Source: an uncultured Ruminococcus sp. (GTDB taxonomy: Bacteria > Bacillota > Clostridia > Oscillospirales > Ruminococcaceae). Taken from it: DNA of 35,955 nt. The position numbers were made by a program, and so were the translations under genes. The DNA lies in NCBI GenBank assembly GCA_947176345.1, contig CAMWQI010000007.1:1-35955 (forward strand). Direction: 5' to 3'. A model generated the notes under the pieces. It was not told the DNA's origin. It worked only from the letters and a program-made list of their open reading frames with translations, and did not search any database. Below are positions 26,413-34,582 of this stretch, one piece after another. The first letter of the stretch is position 1, and each line of letters opens with the position of its first letter.

Positions 26413-27498
26413 TTATGTTTCTTCATTGGTGTCTTCCTTATTTGCTGAAGTGCTTTCTGTTTCGTCGGTTTGTGGGTATTCAGGTTCTTCCGGTGTGAAG
26501 TTTCCGGCTACTGCTGTAAGGTCATTTGCAGAATATCCACTAAATTCTATAACTGCTGTATATTCACCACGCATGGTATTCTGACCGCTTTTTTTGTCAG
26601 AATATTCTATTTCTGTATCAGCAGTGACAGATACTGCATAATGTGGCGTATCATCGTTTGAACGCACGGAATACATGAATATATCGGAAATATTCAGCAG
26701 TTTCTTTGATAATATTCTGTGGTCTTCCGGAAAAAGCTGTGAAAACCCTGAACGTCCGCCATTTGTTATGTCATCTAATATAATGTCATTGCCGGTATAT
26801 GCATATTCGATATATTTTCCGGCTATATCAACTATTTTTTCAAGCATGGAAACACTCAGTTTTGATAACAGTATTCTGCTGTTAACACTCAGAACGAAAC
26901 TTCTGTCAAATGTTTTTCCGATTATTTCAGCAGATTTCAACCGGAAACCGTTTTCACTTATAGCATAGCCATATGTTGCATTATCTGTCCGGAAAACTAT
27001 TTCATCTTGCCCATCTGACAGGCTGTAATTTTTCCATGATTTCCGGAAACAAGGCATAAATCGTTCATCATATATCACGCATGAATTATCACCGGAGAGT
27101 GCAATATAAAATATAAAACCGTCTTTCTGATAGCGTTCTATACTGTTGTAAATGAACGGCACAATGACATTTCCTTCATAGTCTATACAGCCCGTAAGAA
27201 GTCTGTCATCTATACGCTGACGTGCGGTGCATATGTTGTTTCCGGAGAATTTAAGGTCATGCCATTCAGGAGCAACAATAATTTTGTTGTTATTGTCTAT
27301 TATTCCAGAAAGACCACTGTTATCCTTGAAAATTCTGTTTCCGTCGGAATCAGCATCAAGACTGTTGATAATATCTGTCTGAAAAGTATTGTTTCCGGTG
27401 CTTGTTGTCGTATCGGAGTGGAACTTTCTGATAGCAACGGCAAGCAGAATTATCATTATAAAAAGTGCAGAAACTATAAACCTTGTCCGTTTATTCAG
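26413..27498 (-). CDS. membrane-anchored WG-repeat-like protein, probable CTG start
   Basis: A 361-residue protein when started at the CTG at 27498, whose codons read M-NKRTRFIVSALFIMIIL, a typical signal anchor. GGAGG (27508-27512) lies nine bases before this CTG. The first ATG (27456) has no ribosome site and would cut the membrane helix. Outside follow WG-type repeats (LSGIIDNNNKIIVAPEW, LTGCIDYEGNVIVPFIY), a region without clear family, and an acidic Thr/Glu-rich tail. It is 18 bases after the glycosyltransferase gene. Function unknown. Confidence 0.7.
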   Translation of the reverse strand: MNKRTRFIVSALFIMIILLAVAIRKFHSDTTTSTGNNTFQTDIINSLDADSDGNRIFKDNSGLSGIIDNNNKIIVAPEWHDLKFSGNNICTARQRIDDRLLTGCIDYEGNVIVPFIYNSIERYQKDGFIFYIALSGDNSCVIYDERFMPCFRKSWKNYSLSDGQDEIVFRTDNATYGYAISENGFRLKSAEIIGKTFDRSFVLSVNSRILLSKLSVSMLEKIVDIAGKYIEYAYTGNDIILDDITNGGRSGFSQLFPEDHRILSKKLLNISDIFMYSVRSNDDTPHYAVSVTADTEIEYSDKKSGQNTMRGEYTAVIEFSGYSANDLTAVAGNFTPEEPEYPQTDETESTSANKEDTNEET

Positions 27499-27516
27499 AA
27501 ATTCGCACCTCCCTGA

Positions 27517-28506
27517 TTACTTTTCCAATGAATCTTTTTTCTTGTTCTGTTTTCTTTTTCTGTAAAGCTCGTCCGTTTCCTTTGCAATGTAGATAGGACG
27601 GTGTTTTGTTTCAAGATAGGTTTTTGAGAGATACTGACCAAGTATGCCGGTACAGAAAAGCTGTAATCCGCTTAGCATGAAAATAGTACATATGGTTGTA
27701 GGGAATCCTTTGACTTCCTCTTTGAAAATAAGCGTTTTTATGATGGTGATAATTATTATTATGAATGATATTATACAGCTTATAATACCTAACAATGAAG
27801 ATATTGCAAGCGGTGCTGTAGAGAATGCCATTATTCCCTCCAGTGAATACTTGAAAAGTCCCCAGAATGACCATGATGTTGTGCCTATTTCACGCTCTAC
27901 ATTTTCATAAGGCAGATATTTTACATTGAATCCCACCCAGCTGAATATACCCTTTGAAAATCTGTTATATTCGGACATTTCAAGAATGGAGTCAACCATC
28001 TGTCTTGTCATAAAGCGGAAATCTTGTGCACCGTCAACTATTTCAGTATCAGAAATCTTATTCATTATCTTATAGAATTTCATTGCAAACCATGAACGGA
28101 TTTTTGATTCGCCCTTTCGATTTACACGGCGTGTGGTGGCACAATCGTATTCACCGTCCCTGACATAACTGTACATTTCCGGAAGAAATTTCGGTGGGTG
28201 CTGTAAATCAGCGTCCATTACAACGACGTAATCGCCTTTAGCATTTTTTAGTCCTGCATACATACCGGACTCTTTGCCGAAATTTCTGGAAAAAGATATA
28301 TATCTTACTCTTTTGTCCATATCGGCAAGTGAGCGGAATACTTCAAGTGTCTTATCTTTTGAACCGTCATTTATGAAAAGAAATTCAAACTCAAGTTCCG
28401 GATAATCAATTGACATCTGACTTGTGACTTTTGTTATTTCCTTGTAGAACACAGGCAGTACTTCTTCTTCATTGTAGCATGGTACTACTACTGAAACGAG
28501 TTTCAT
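27517..28506 (-). CDS. family-2 glycosyltransferase, GtrB/DPM1-like
   Basis: A 329-residue membrane glycosyltransferase. The catalytic GT-A domain starts VSVVVPCYNEE and has FINDGSKD (about 49-56), FSRNFGKESGMYAGL and the metal-binding VMDADLQHPP (about 96-105), then QDFRFMTR. Two C-terminal helices (about 232-260 and 273-298) and a basic end complete the layout of polyprenyl-phosphate hexosyltransferases (GtrB, YfdH). It probably loads a sugar onto undecaprenyl phosphate. It heads the minus-strand run, under a promoter at 28546-28574. Confidence 0.9.
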   Translation of the reverse strand: MKLVSVVVPCYNEEEVLPVFYKEITKVTSQMSIDYPELEFEFLFINDGSKDKTLEVFRSLADMDKRVRYISFSRNFGKESGMYAGLKNAKGDYVVVMDADLQHPPKFLPEMYSYVRDGEYDCATTRRVNRKGESKIRSWFAMKFYKIMNKISDTEIVDGAQDFRFMTRQMVDSILEMSEYNRFSKGIFSWVGFNVKYLPYENVEREIGTTSWSFWGLFKYSLEGIMAFSTAPLAISSLLGIISCIISFIIIIITIIKTLIFKEEVKGFPTTICTIFMLSGLQLFCTGILGQYLSKTYLETKHRPIYIAKETDELYRKRKQNKKKDSLEK

Positions 28507-28545
28507 TTAACTCCCCCTGACTTTTTTTATTAATAATACATTATA

Positions 28546-28574
28546 ATAATACACCAAAACGCCGGATAATGCAA
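28546..28574 (-). promoter_or_regulatory. promoter of the glycosyltransferase/purine run
   Basis: On the minus strand TTGCAT (28574-28569), 17 bases, TATTAT (28551-28546). It is the only clear promoter I see upstream of the co-directional run down to 10.7 kb; internal promoters cannot be excluded. Confidence 0.6.
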
Positions 28575-28749
28575 GAGCAATTTTCGATATTTTATAATTT
28601 TTTGCTTTTATATAAAATATTATATATATTTTAAGTAAAATTTTTAAACCTGTTATGGTATTTTTGACGAAAAAGTCAATAACATTTTGTTGTTTTTACC
28701 GAAAATTTTCTTTAAAGTATAATTTATAGTGCAAATTTTTCAGAAAGTG

Positions 28750-28778
28750 TTGATTTTTTGTGTTGTGTATTGTATAAT
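28750..28778 (+). promoter_or_regulatory. promoter of the repeat-protein operon
   Basis: TTGATT (28750-28755), 17 bases, TATAAT (28773-28778), giving a leader of about 70 nt. Confidence 0.75.
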
Positions 28779-28855
28779 GTATATGTATTGTGACACACGC
28801 TGAAAGGCGTGTTACGGAAAATTTACATAATTATGTACAGAAAGGAAAGGTTTGT

Positions 28856-31249
28856 ATGGATATTACACTTGTTACATCTATCATGAATGATGATATTCAT
28901 GGCACTGATAATGACAAGAAAACCGGCTGTGGCATAAATCTACAGAAAGGCGATAATATCAATAAATATCGTCGTGGCGGTAAAACTGTTGACCTTAAAG
29001 AAATTACCTGTGAAAGATGTAAAAATGCTTTCGCAAAAAAGATGATTAAAGCAGATAAAAAAGAAATGGCACGTCTGCTGAAAGAAGAAAAACAACGTGA
29101 AAAAATGGGCATAGCTGATGAGGGAATAGTTCCACTTGGTGGCACTGTCGCAAAGATAACATCTTCATCTCCTGCACCTGCTCCCGAACCAGAGCCAGCA
29201 CCAGTGCCTTTTGAAAGAAATCCTAATCCGAAACCACGTCCTGAACAGAAAATTGCTGGTACAGGCGTGGCACTTGACAGCAGTCTTGCACAATTCAACA
29301 TAAAGCCACCTACGGCAGAAGAACCAACTCCGCAACCTGAGCCTGAAACACCTAAGCCGAAAAATAATTTACAAGATGATTTTCTGGCACAGTTTGCGGT
29401 TAATATTCCGCCTAACAATGACTATGAATCACAGGTTGCAAGTCAGGAAGAACCGGAAGAATCAATTGATTTTTCATCAATAAATCCTCCTCCATATGAG
29501 GAAAATCCCGAACTCCCACCGGCTGAGGACGAAAAACCGGTAGGCATTATTGATGATGATGATGTTATGAAGATGTTCGCTTTCGGAAACGTTCAGGCAT
29601 CTGCAAGTCAGTCGCCGGCGGTTGATAATTCACATTATTATGAAGAACCGGCTTATACTCCTGAACCTGAACCCGTTCAGGAAACATCTGCAAATTCCGA
29701 CTGGGATTATCTGGCTAATAAGCTTTTTGGCAATGAGGAAATACAACAGGCTGAACCCGAACCGGAAGAAACTGAAGAAATGTCTGATATTGAGTTACCC
29801 TCATTGGACGATATTTCACAGGAAATCGAACCTGTACCGGAATATTCAGCACCGGCTCTTGATGATATAGAACTTCCATCACTTGACGACGTTTCACAGG
29901 AACTTGAACCCGTACCGGAGTATTCCGCACCAGCTTTAGATGATATAGAACTTCCTATCCTTGATGACGTTTCACAGGAACTTGAACCCATACCGGAGTA
30001 TTCCGCACCTGTTTTAGACGATATAGAACCTCCTGTCCTTGACGACGTTTCACAGGAACTTGAACCCGTACCGGAGTATTCCGCACCTGTTTTAGATGAT
30101 ATAGAAGTTCCGGTACTTGATGAACCTGAAAATATACCGGAAACAGAACCGGAATATACTGCACCGGCTTTGAACGATATAGAGCTTCCGGTATTTGAAG
30201 AACCTGAAACGGTTGAAGAAGAAACTGAAACAATTCCGGAAAATATCGCTGTGCCGTCTCTTGACGATATGGCAGAACTCATGGAGCAGGAAGAACCCGT
30301 TGAAGAAGAAGAAGTTTATGACGAAGAAGTTTATGATGAAGTACCTGAAGAAAACTTTACATACAATGAACAACCAGAACCTGTACAGCAGATGACACCT
30401 CCTCCGCCGGTACAGCAGTCATATCCGCAACAGCCCGTATATCCACAGCAACCTGTATATTCTCAACAGCCAGTATATCCACAACAGCCAGTATATCCGC
30501 AACAACCAGTATATCCACAGCAGAACGCATACGGACAAATTGGACAGGTGGTCAATGTACCACAATTCAAGGGCTATGACCAGAATAATCAGCCTATATA
30601 TATGTATGTACAGATGCAGTTGACAGGCTACAGCCCGAACGGTCAGCCTATATATGTTCCATTCGGACAGCCCGCTATGCAACAGCCATATGTCCAGCCA
30701 GTGCCACAGCCGACACCTGTTGCCACACCTGTACAGCCTAAAAATACCATACCCGTTACACCACAGAAAGACAATAAACCTCTTACCCCCGGACAGAAAA
30801 TCGCTGCCGCTGCTGCTGCTAAGGGTGGTATGCCGGCAACCTCTGCCAATGTATCGAAAATTTCCGTACATGAGCATAGCCGTTCCACATCACAGGTATT
30901 TATAAATGCTATTGCAGAGTCTAAGGAATATGCAAACAAGAGCCTTACCGAAACACAGGGCAGTCCGGCAAGAAATATGCCTGTACTTAATTCAATTGAA
31001 GATATGCTTTCTGCTATGGGCGACAACTCCGAAAAGGAAAAACGTCTGCAACAGGAAAAAATGAAAAAGAATGTTCCAGTATATCAGGAATATACAGCAT
31101 CTTCAAACAACACTGTCCGCACACAATCAAAGTCTGCAAAGTCTGCTGAACCACAACGACCACTTACAAAGGCTGAACTCAAAGAAAAGAAAAAACAGGA
31201 TAAGATTGACGCTAAATTCAAGAAAGACCTTGCTAAGAAAGGATTTTAA
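28856..31249 (+). CDS. large acidic repeat protein, unknown function
   Basis: A 797-residue protein with low-complexity architecture. The N-terminus (to about 70) has three cysteines (CGIN, CERC) that may bind zinc, followed by a basic helix. An acidic Pro/Glu-rich region follows, with five 26-residue repeats (about 314-443), six YPQQPV-type hexads (about 523-558), two GYxxNxQPIY units and a basic C-terminal helix (KKKQDKIDAKFKKDL). Near the C-terminus is a motif MPVLNSIEDMLSAMGDNSEK shared with the next gene. There is no signal peptide or membrane helix, so it is likely cytoplasmic and largely disordered. The start is MDITLV, five bases behind AAAGG. Confidence 0.8.
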   Translation: MDITLVTSIMNDDIHGTDNDKKTGCGINLQKGDNINKYRRGGKTVDLKEITCERCKNAFAKKMIKADKKEMARLLKEEKQREKMGIADEGIVPLGGTVAKITSSSPAPAPEPEPAPVPFERNPNPKPRPEQKIAGTGVALDSSLAQFNIKPPTAEEPTPQPEPETPKPKNNLQDDFLAQFAVNIPPNNDYESQVASQEEPEESIDFSSINPPPYEENPELPPAEDEKPVGIIDDDDVMKMFAFGNVQASASQSPAVDNSHYYEEPAYTPEPEPVQETSANSDWDYLANKLFGNEEIQQAEPEPEETEEMSDIELPSLDDISQEIEPVPEYSAPALDDIELPSLDDVSQELEPVPEYSAPALDDIELPILDDVSQELEPIPEYSAPVLDDIEPPVLDDVSQELEPVPEYSAPVLDDIEVPVLDEPENIPETEPEYTAPALNDIELPVFEEPETVEEETETIPENIAVPSLDDMAELMEQEEPVEEEEVYDEEVYDEVPEENFTYNEQPEPVQQMTPPPPVQQSYPQQPVYPQQPVYSQQPVYPQQPVYPQQPVYPQQNAYGQIGQVVNVPQFKGYDQNNQPIYMYVQMQLTGYSPNGQPIYVPFGQPAMQQPYVQPVPQPTPVATPVQPKNTIPVTPQKDNKPLTPGQKIAAAAAAKGGMPATSANVSKISVHEHSRSTSQVFINAIAESKEYANKSLTETQGSPARNMPVLNSIEDMLSAMGDNSEKEKRLQQEKMKKNVPVYQEYTASSNNTVRTQSKSAKSAEPQRPLTKAELKEKKKQDKIDAKFKKDLAKKGF
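29795..30184 (+). repeat. five tandem 78-bp in-frame repeats
   Basis: Units begin at 29795, 29873, 29951, 30029 and 30107. Each encodes 26 residues of the form LPxLDDVSQELEPVPEY plus SAPxLDDIE. The first four are close copies, the fifth is diverged, and a partial sixth follows. The length is a multiple of three, so unit number can change without frameshift. Confidence 0.92.
30422..30529 (+). repeat. six tandem 18-bp repeats encoding YPQQPV
   Basis: Six in-frame hexads: YPQQPV, YPQQPV, YSQQPV, YPQQPV, YPQQPV, YPQQNA. They form a Pro/Gln/Tyr-rich segment like those of adhesive or phase-separating proteins. Confidence 0.9.
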
Positions 31250-31257
31250 TAAACATC

Positions 31258-31518
31258 ATGACCCGTGACGAACTTTATATACAACTCCGTCAGATTATCA
31301 GTGAAGAAACTAAAAAATTTGCTGATAACATCACTGAAAAATGCATGGAGCTTATAACAGAATATACTACAGAAACTCCGCCGGAATTTTTGCCCGATGA
31401 TTATGAACCGCCATGCACTATGCCTGTACTGGATTCGGTAGATGATATTATTTCCGCTATGTCGGGGAATTTTGAAAAAGTCCGTCAGGAAATAAACAAC
31501 AAAAACAATAATTCATGA
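31258..31518 (+). CDS. small protein sharing a C-terminal motif with its neighbour
   Basis: An 86-residue acidic protein. The N-terminal helix is amphipathic (MTRDELYIQLRQIISEETKKF), quoted in part, and the C-terminal third contains MPVLDSVDDIISAMSGNFEK, closely matching MPVLNSIEDMLSAMGDNSEK in the 797-residue protein eight bases upstream. The shared motif probably binds a common partner. AAAGGA lies 14 bases before the ATG, a long spacing. Family unknown. Confidence 0.7.
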   Translation: MTRDELYIQLRQIISEETKKFADNITEKCMELITEYTTETPPEFLPDDYEPPCTMPVLDSVDDIISAMSGNFEKVRQEINNKNNNS

Positions 31519-31533
31519 AATGAGGAAATATCT

Positions 31534-32583
31534 ATGTCATATGATGAAATTCTTGCAGAACTCCAGTCAAAACTCACTGATGATATTCAAGAAAATGACA
31601 GGTTTCTCCGCAAAGAAGCTGAAAGGTTCGCAAGGGAAAAAAACAATGATGGTGTAAAAGCTGCCGGACAGCTTCTGGTTGAAAATATGCCGGAAGAGGA
31701 AGTTGAGGAAATAAAGCGTATCACTCACCTTGACGGCGTGAGGCTTGACGTAATGCACAAACAAATTGTCGAATTAATCGAAAAGCACAGTGCTATTGAA
31801 GCAAAACCCATTGCTGAAAGACTTTACAAGAAAATAACTGTTGAATTTAAAGAAACTGAAAAAGCAAAATTTGTTTCAACAAGAAATCCATTTGAAGATA
31901 ATCTAATGCAGATTTTATTTAAACAGGACAAAACTCTTAATCGTGCACCGTTTGATTTGGCTGTATATATTACAACTTACGCCTATATACTCACGGAAAC
32001 AGGTTCACCATATGATGCTATACCGATTCTTAAACGTGCTATAGAATTCAATCCTGTTGACTGTGCGCCCATGTTTGAACTTGCTGAAGTATATAAACTT
32101 CTTGCCAACAAACGCAGACTGCTTGAAATCACACGCGATACCATAAAAATAGCCTCCTCACCAGTAACTCTTGCAAGGTGCTATGCCAATGTAGGCTATG
32201 CCCTTACGGACTCCGGCGACTATGACGACGCATCGGCATTCTATCAGGCAAGCGTTATGATGTATCCGCATAAGATGATTCCGCACGAAATGCGACATTT
32301 ATCACAGCTTAAAGGCACACCATTGAGACAGTACACAAATGAGGAAATTACAAAGATATTCGCAAAATATGAAATGAAATTCGGCTTTAATCCGGAAGTT
32401 ATAAGAGTAGCATCGGAACTGGCTGCATATTATCTTAGTGAAAAAGATATTCCTAATGCATTGAATACACTTAAAATGACTTACAACATGACAAGAGACG
32501 AAAATATTAAAAACATAATCCTGAAATATGAACCCAATGCCGAAAAAAATTCCCTTATAAATGACGATATGAATAATAATTAA
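31534..32583 (+). CDS. TPR-like repeat protein
   Basis: A 349-residue, mainly helical protein. The region from about 125 to 240 has tetratricopeptide-like helix pairs (YAYILTETGSPYDAIPILKRAIEFNP, given here in part; CYANVGYALTDSGDYDDASAFYQ likewise), with another pair near 300-325 (ASELAAYYLSEKDIPNALNTL). The N-terminal 120 residues are charged helices. It has no signal peptide. It follows the 86-aa gene by 15 bases with a GAGG site, and ends in a strong terminator, so the three genes form one operon. A scaffold role for the repeat protein and the shared motif is a reasonable guess. Confidence 0.75.
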   Translation: MSYDEILAELQSKLTDDIQENDRFLRKEAERFAREKNNDGVKAAGQLLVENMPEEEVEEIKRITHLDGVRLDVMHKQIVELIEKHSAIEAKPIAERLYKKITVEFKETEKAKFVSTRNPFEDNLMQILFKQDKTLNRAPFDLAVYITTYAYILTETGSPYDAIPILKRAIEFNPVDCAPMFELAEVYKLLANKRRLLEITRDTIKIASSPVTLARCYANVGYALTDSGDYDDASAFYQASVMMYPHKMIPHEMRHLSQLKGTPLRQYTNEEITKIFAKYEMKFGFNPEVIRVASELAAYYLSEKDIPNALNTLKMTYNMTRDENIKNIILKYEPNAEKNSLINDDMNNN

Positions 32584-32592
32584 GATTTCCGG

Positions 32593-32632
32593 ACTGCCTG
32601 ATTTTTTCAGGCAGTTGGTTTTTTATTTTTTT
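32593..32632 (+). terminator. intrinsic terminator of the repeat/TPR operon
   Basis: ACTGCCTGA (32593-32601) pairs with TCAGGCAGT (32607-32615), 9 bp with a 5-base loop, then a long T-tract to about 32632. Confidence 0.93.
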
Positions 32633-32653
32633 AGAAAAAATTCACAATAACAC

Positions 32654-32682
32654 TTGACAAATGAATTTTTTTTTGATATAAT
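32654..32682 (+). promoter_or_regulatory. strong promoter of the tail-like genes
   Basis: TTGACA (32654-32659), 17 bases, TATAAT (32677-32682), with TGA before the -10: consensus in both boxes plus an extended -10. It is among the strongest promoters in the window and starts a leader of about 255 nt. Confidence 0.9.
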
Positions 32683-32688
32683 GATTAT

Positions 32689-32944
32689 GTAATAAAAAGT
32701 TGTATAAAATTAAGAAAATGTAAATAATTATTTTTTAACTTATTTACATTTTCGGGATTATTTTTATTTTTGCTTGTTCCAACTCTTTTTTTCATAAAAT
32801 TTTCCTTTTATCTTTTTTGAACTTTTTGTTAATTTTTTGCCTTATTCAACGGTCTTGCGTTGAATAGGGCGTTTTTTTACGCCCTTTATAGAAAGTAAAT
32901 ACTGCGGAGTTTCTTTCAAACTATTTTTTAAGGAGTGGAAAATT
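32689..32944 (+). promoter_or_regulatory. long U-rich leader of the tail-like genes
   Basis: No gene is found in this stretch. It holds a 13-bp AU hairpin (32715-32727 with 32740-32752), a very U-rich segment (32753-32838) and a terminator-like hairpin (32839-32878), then the AAGGAG site at 32930-32935. It could be an attenuated leader or a separate small RNA of about 190 nt. I recognise no known riboswitch. Confidence 0.6.
32839..32878 (+). terminator. terminator-like hairpin in the leader (attenuator candidate)
   Basis: GCCTTATTCAACG (32839-32851) pairs with CGTTGAATAGGGC (32858-32870), 13 bp with one wobble and a 6-base loop, followed by GTTTTTTT. A second, exclusive pairing of GGGCG (32867-32871) with CGCCC (32880-32884) overlaps its 3' arm and T-run. 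Confidence 0.8.
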
Positions 32945-33634
32945 TTGGAAGTTTTTTCAAATGGTAAAAATATACCTACATATTCATTCGGAAATCTTTT
33001 CATACAAGGTGAAAAATTCGCTGATACTGTAATTATTTCACTGGAAAGATTTTATAATAATTTCGATATAAGCAGTTATAAATTCATGGTAGCCGGACTT
33101 ACGGAAGATGACTATGAAATAAATCAGGTCATTATGCCGGAAAGCATCGACGAAAAATTTATAAAACTCAGATGGAATGTTTCAGGTGATTTTACAGCTC
33201 ATGCCGGAAAACTATGTCTTGAATTAAGGGCTTTTGAGGACACGAACGGTGAAATAAATACTATAATAAAATATGATATGCCACCGGTTAATGTAAAGCC
33301 GACTATAAACGGCTTAAATGAATCCTTGCCGGATACTAATGAACAGTTCATAAACAGTATAACCATTGTTACTGCCGATTGTCTTGAACAGTTGCAGAGC
33401 AGTATAAATTCTGCAAACGATACACTTCAGGACAGTATAAACACTTTCAATGTGTGGGTGCAAAGTCAGATTGATTCTTTTAATCTTGACGAAACTAATA
33501 ACCGTCTTGACAACATGGAAGCTGATACGGCTGTATACCTTGCACGTCCGGAAGTAATCCCCGTGACGCGTTCACAGTATAATTCAACGACACATAAGAA
33601 AAATGCACTTTATGTAATAACAGGGGAGGAATAA
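32945..33634 (+). CDS. phage baseplate/tail-fibre-like protein
   Basis: A 229-residue protein. The first 115 residues are beta-rich and read like the N-terminal domain of phage baseplate proteins (VSGDFTAHAGKLCLELRAF, then MPPVNVKPTINGL). A helical, coiled-coil-like middle follows (about 140-190), and the end PVTRSQYNSTTHKKNALYVIT resembles the short domain found in tail fibres; that string is quoted only as PVTRSQY...ALYVIT in the family. The start is TTG at 32945, nine bases after AGGAG. It is the first of three coupled genes. The phage relation is by pattern, not by alignment. Confidence 0.65.
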   Translation: MEVFSNGKNIPTYSFGNLFIQGEKFADTVIISLERFYNNFDISSYKFMVAGLTEDDYEINQVIMPESIDEKFIKLRWNVSGDFTAHAGKLCLELRAFEDTNGEINTIIKYDMPPVNVKPTINGLNESLPDTNEQFINSITIVTADCLEQLQSSINSANDTLQDSINTFNVWVQSQIDSFNLDETNNRLDNMEADTAVYLARPEVIPVTRSQYNSTTHKKNALYVITGEE

Positions 33635-33640
33635 TTTTTT

Positions 33641-34582
33641 ATGAACGGTACAGGTACTGAAGAAAATCCATATATCATAATGACTGCCGATGACCTCTAT
33701 TCTATGAAAACTTCCGGTGGTAGTGAAGTTTATTTTTCACTTGGTGCGGATATAGATTTCAATAACACGCCATATGCGGAAAATTTCGTACCAATAACAA
33801 TAAACTGCAAAATGTTTTATGGAAACGGTCATGTAATAAGAAATATAAATTATAGCAGACCGGACAGCAACGCAAGTATGTTTATTGTATCATGTGATAC
33901 TACCATTGACAACCTGAAAACTGAAAATATAAGGCTTTGCGCAAGGAATGTCTTTCTTTTCGGAAATTCCGGCAAAAGATGCAATATATCACTAAAACAT
34001 TGTATAATTATCATGAATGATGTGATAATTCTTTCACAGGCAAGCCCCACACTGACAAATAAATATTGTCTCATGCATGAGCATAATATGAAAGTTTACG
34101 CTGATTACTGCACATTTGCTATAAAATTGCAGGCTGAAAAATCATATCCGTTTTTTTCCGATAATAATGTTTCACATAGTCAGATGAAAGCAGAAATTTA
34201 TATTAATTCGTCTGCAAATTCCGGAAATTCTTATAGTGCTTTTCTTTCAGAGTCTGTTATTTCCGACTCATATTTTTTCCTTAAAATTAATGCACCTGAA
34301 AGTGATAATATATCATCTTTTGATTTTTCTTCAAGCGGAAGTAGTTTCAGTAGTTCCTATCTTGTCTGTGAGCCGGCTGGTTCAATATCACTTATAAACT
34401 GGAACGGTAGTCTAAAAAGTGTTTGTTTTTATGATAATATTTTAGTCAGAAAAAATAACACTGATGTTGCTGTAAAAAGCAATGGAAATACGGTAAATCT
34501 TTATGCACTTAATACAGAACAGTGTAAAAATCCCGTTTATCTGCGTTCAATAGGTTTCAATTGTGTGGGGGCGGACGAATGA
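33641..34582 (+). CDS. beta-helix tail-spike-like protein
   Basis: A 313-residue protein with a GLUG-like opening: GTGTEENPYIIMTADDLY, then FSLGADIDF, FVPI and FYGNGHVIRNI, as in right-handed beta-helix adhesins and tail spikes. The rest is rich in Ser, Asn and short hydrophobic strands, with IDNLKTENIRL and repeated SDSYF/SSSYL segments. It has no signal peptide, so it is not exported by Sec, as expected for a tail part. GGAGG lies 11 bases before the ATG. Its stop overlaps the next ATG. Confidence 0.65.
   Translation: MNGTGTEENPYIIMTADDLYSMKTSGGSEVYFSLGADIDFNNTPYAENFVPITINCKMFYGNGHVIRNINYSRPDSNASMFIVSCDTTIDNLKTENIRLCARNVFLFGNSGKRCNISLKHCIIIMNDVIILSQASPTLTNKYCLMHEHNMKVYADYCTFAIKLQAEKSYPFFSDNNVSHSQMKAEIYINSSANSGNSYSAFLSESVISDSYFFLKINAPESDNISSFDFSSSGSSFSSSYLVCEPAGSISLINWNGSLKSVCFYDNILVRKNNTDVAVKSNGNTVNLYALNTEQCKNPVYLRSIGFNCVGADE

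Larger units (their letters stand above)
28507..28855. other. divergent intergenic region
   Basis: A 349-base AT-rich region between the purine run (minus) and the repeat-protein operon (plus). It holds one promoter in each direction and a possible second plus promoter (TTTACC 28695-28700, 17 bases, TATAAT 28718-28723). A small hairpin ACACGC/GCGTGT (28795-28812) is in the plus leader. I see no PurR-type site, purine riboswitch or small gene. Confidence 0.6.

Noticed and set aside
26340..28600. Purine riboswitch or PurR box before purE or the glycosyltransferase gene
   Set aside because: The 73 bases before purE and the leader after the 28.55-kb promoter show no conserved aptamer core or paired CGAA-type boxes.
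29795..30184. CRISPR-like regular repeats
   Set aside because: Units of 78 bp follow without unique spacers and are in frame with a protein, so this is a coding tandem repeat.
29707..30282. 191-aa Ser/Gly-rich antisense frame with repeats
   Set aside because: It mirrors the in-frame 78-bp repeats of the plus-strand gene; the repetition is explained by that gene.
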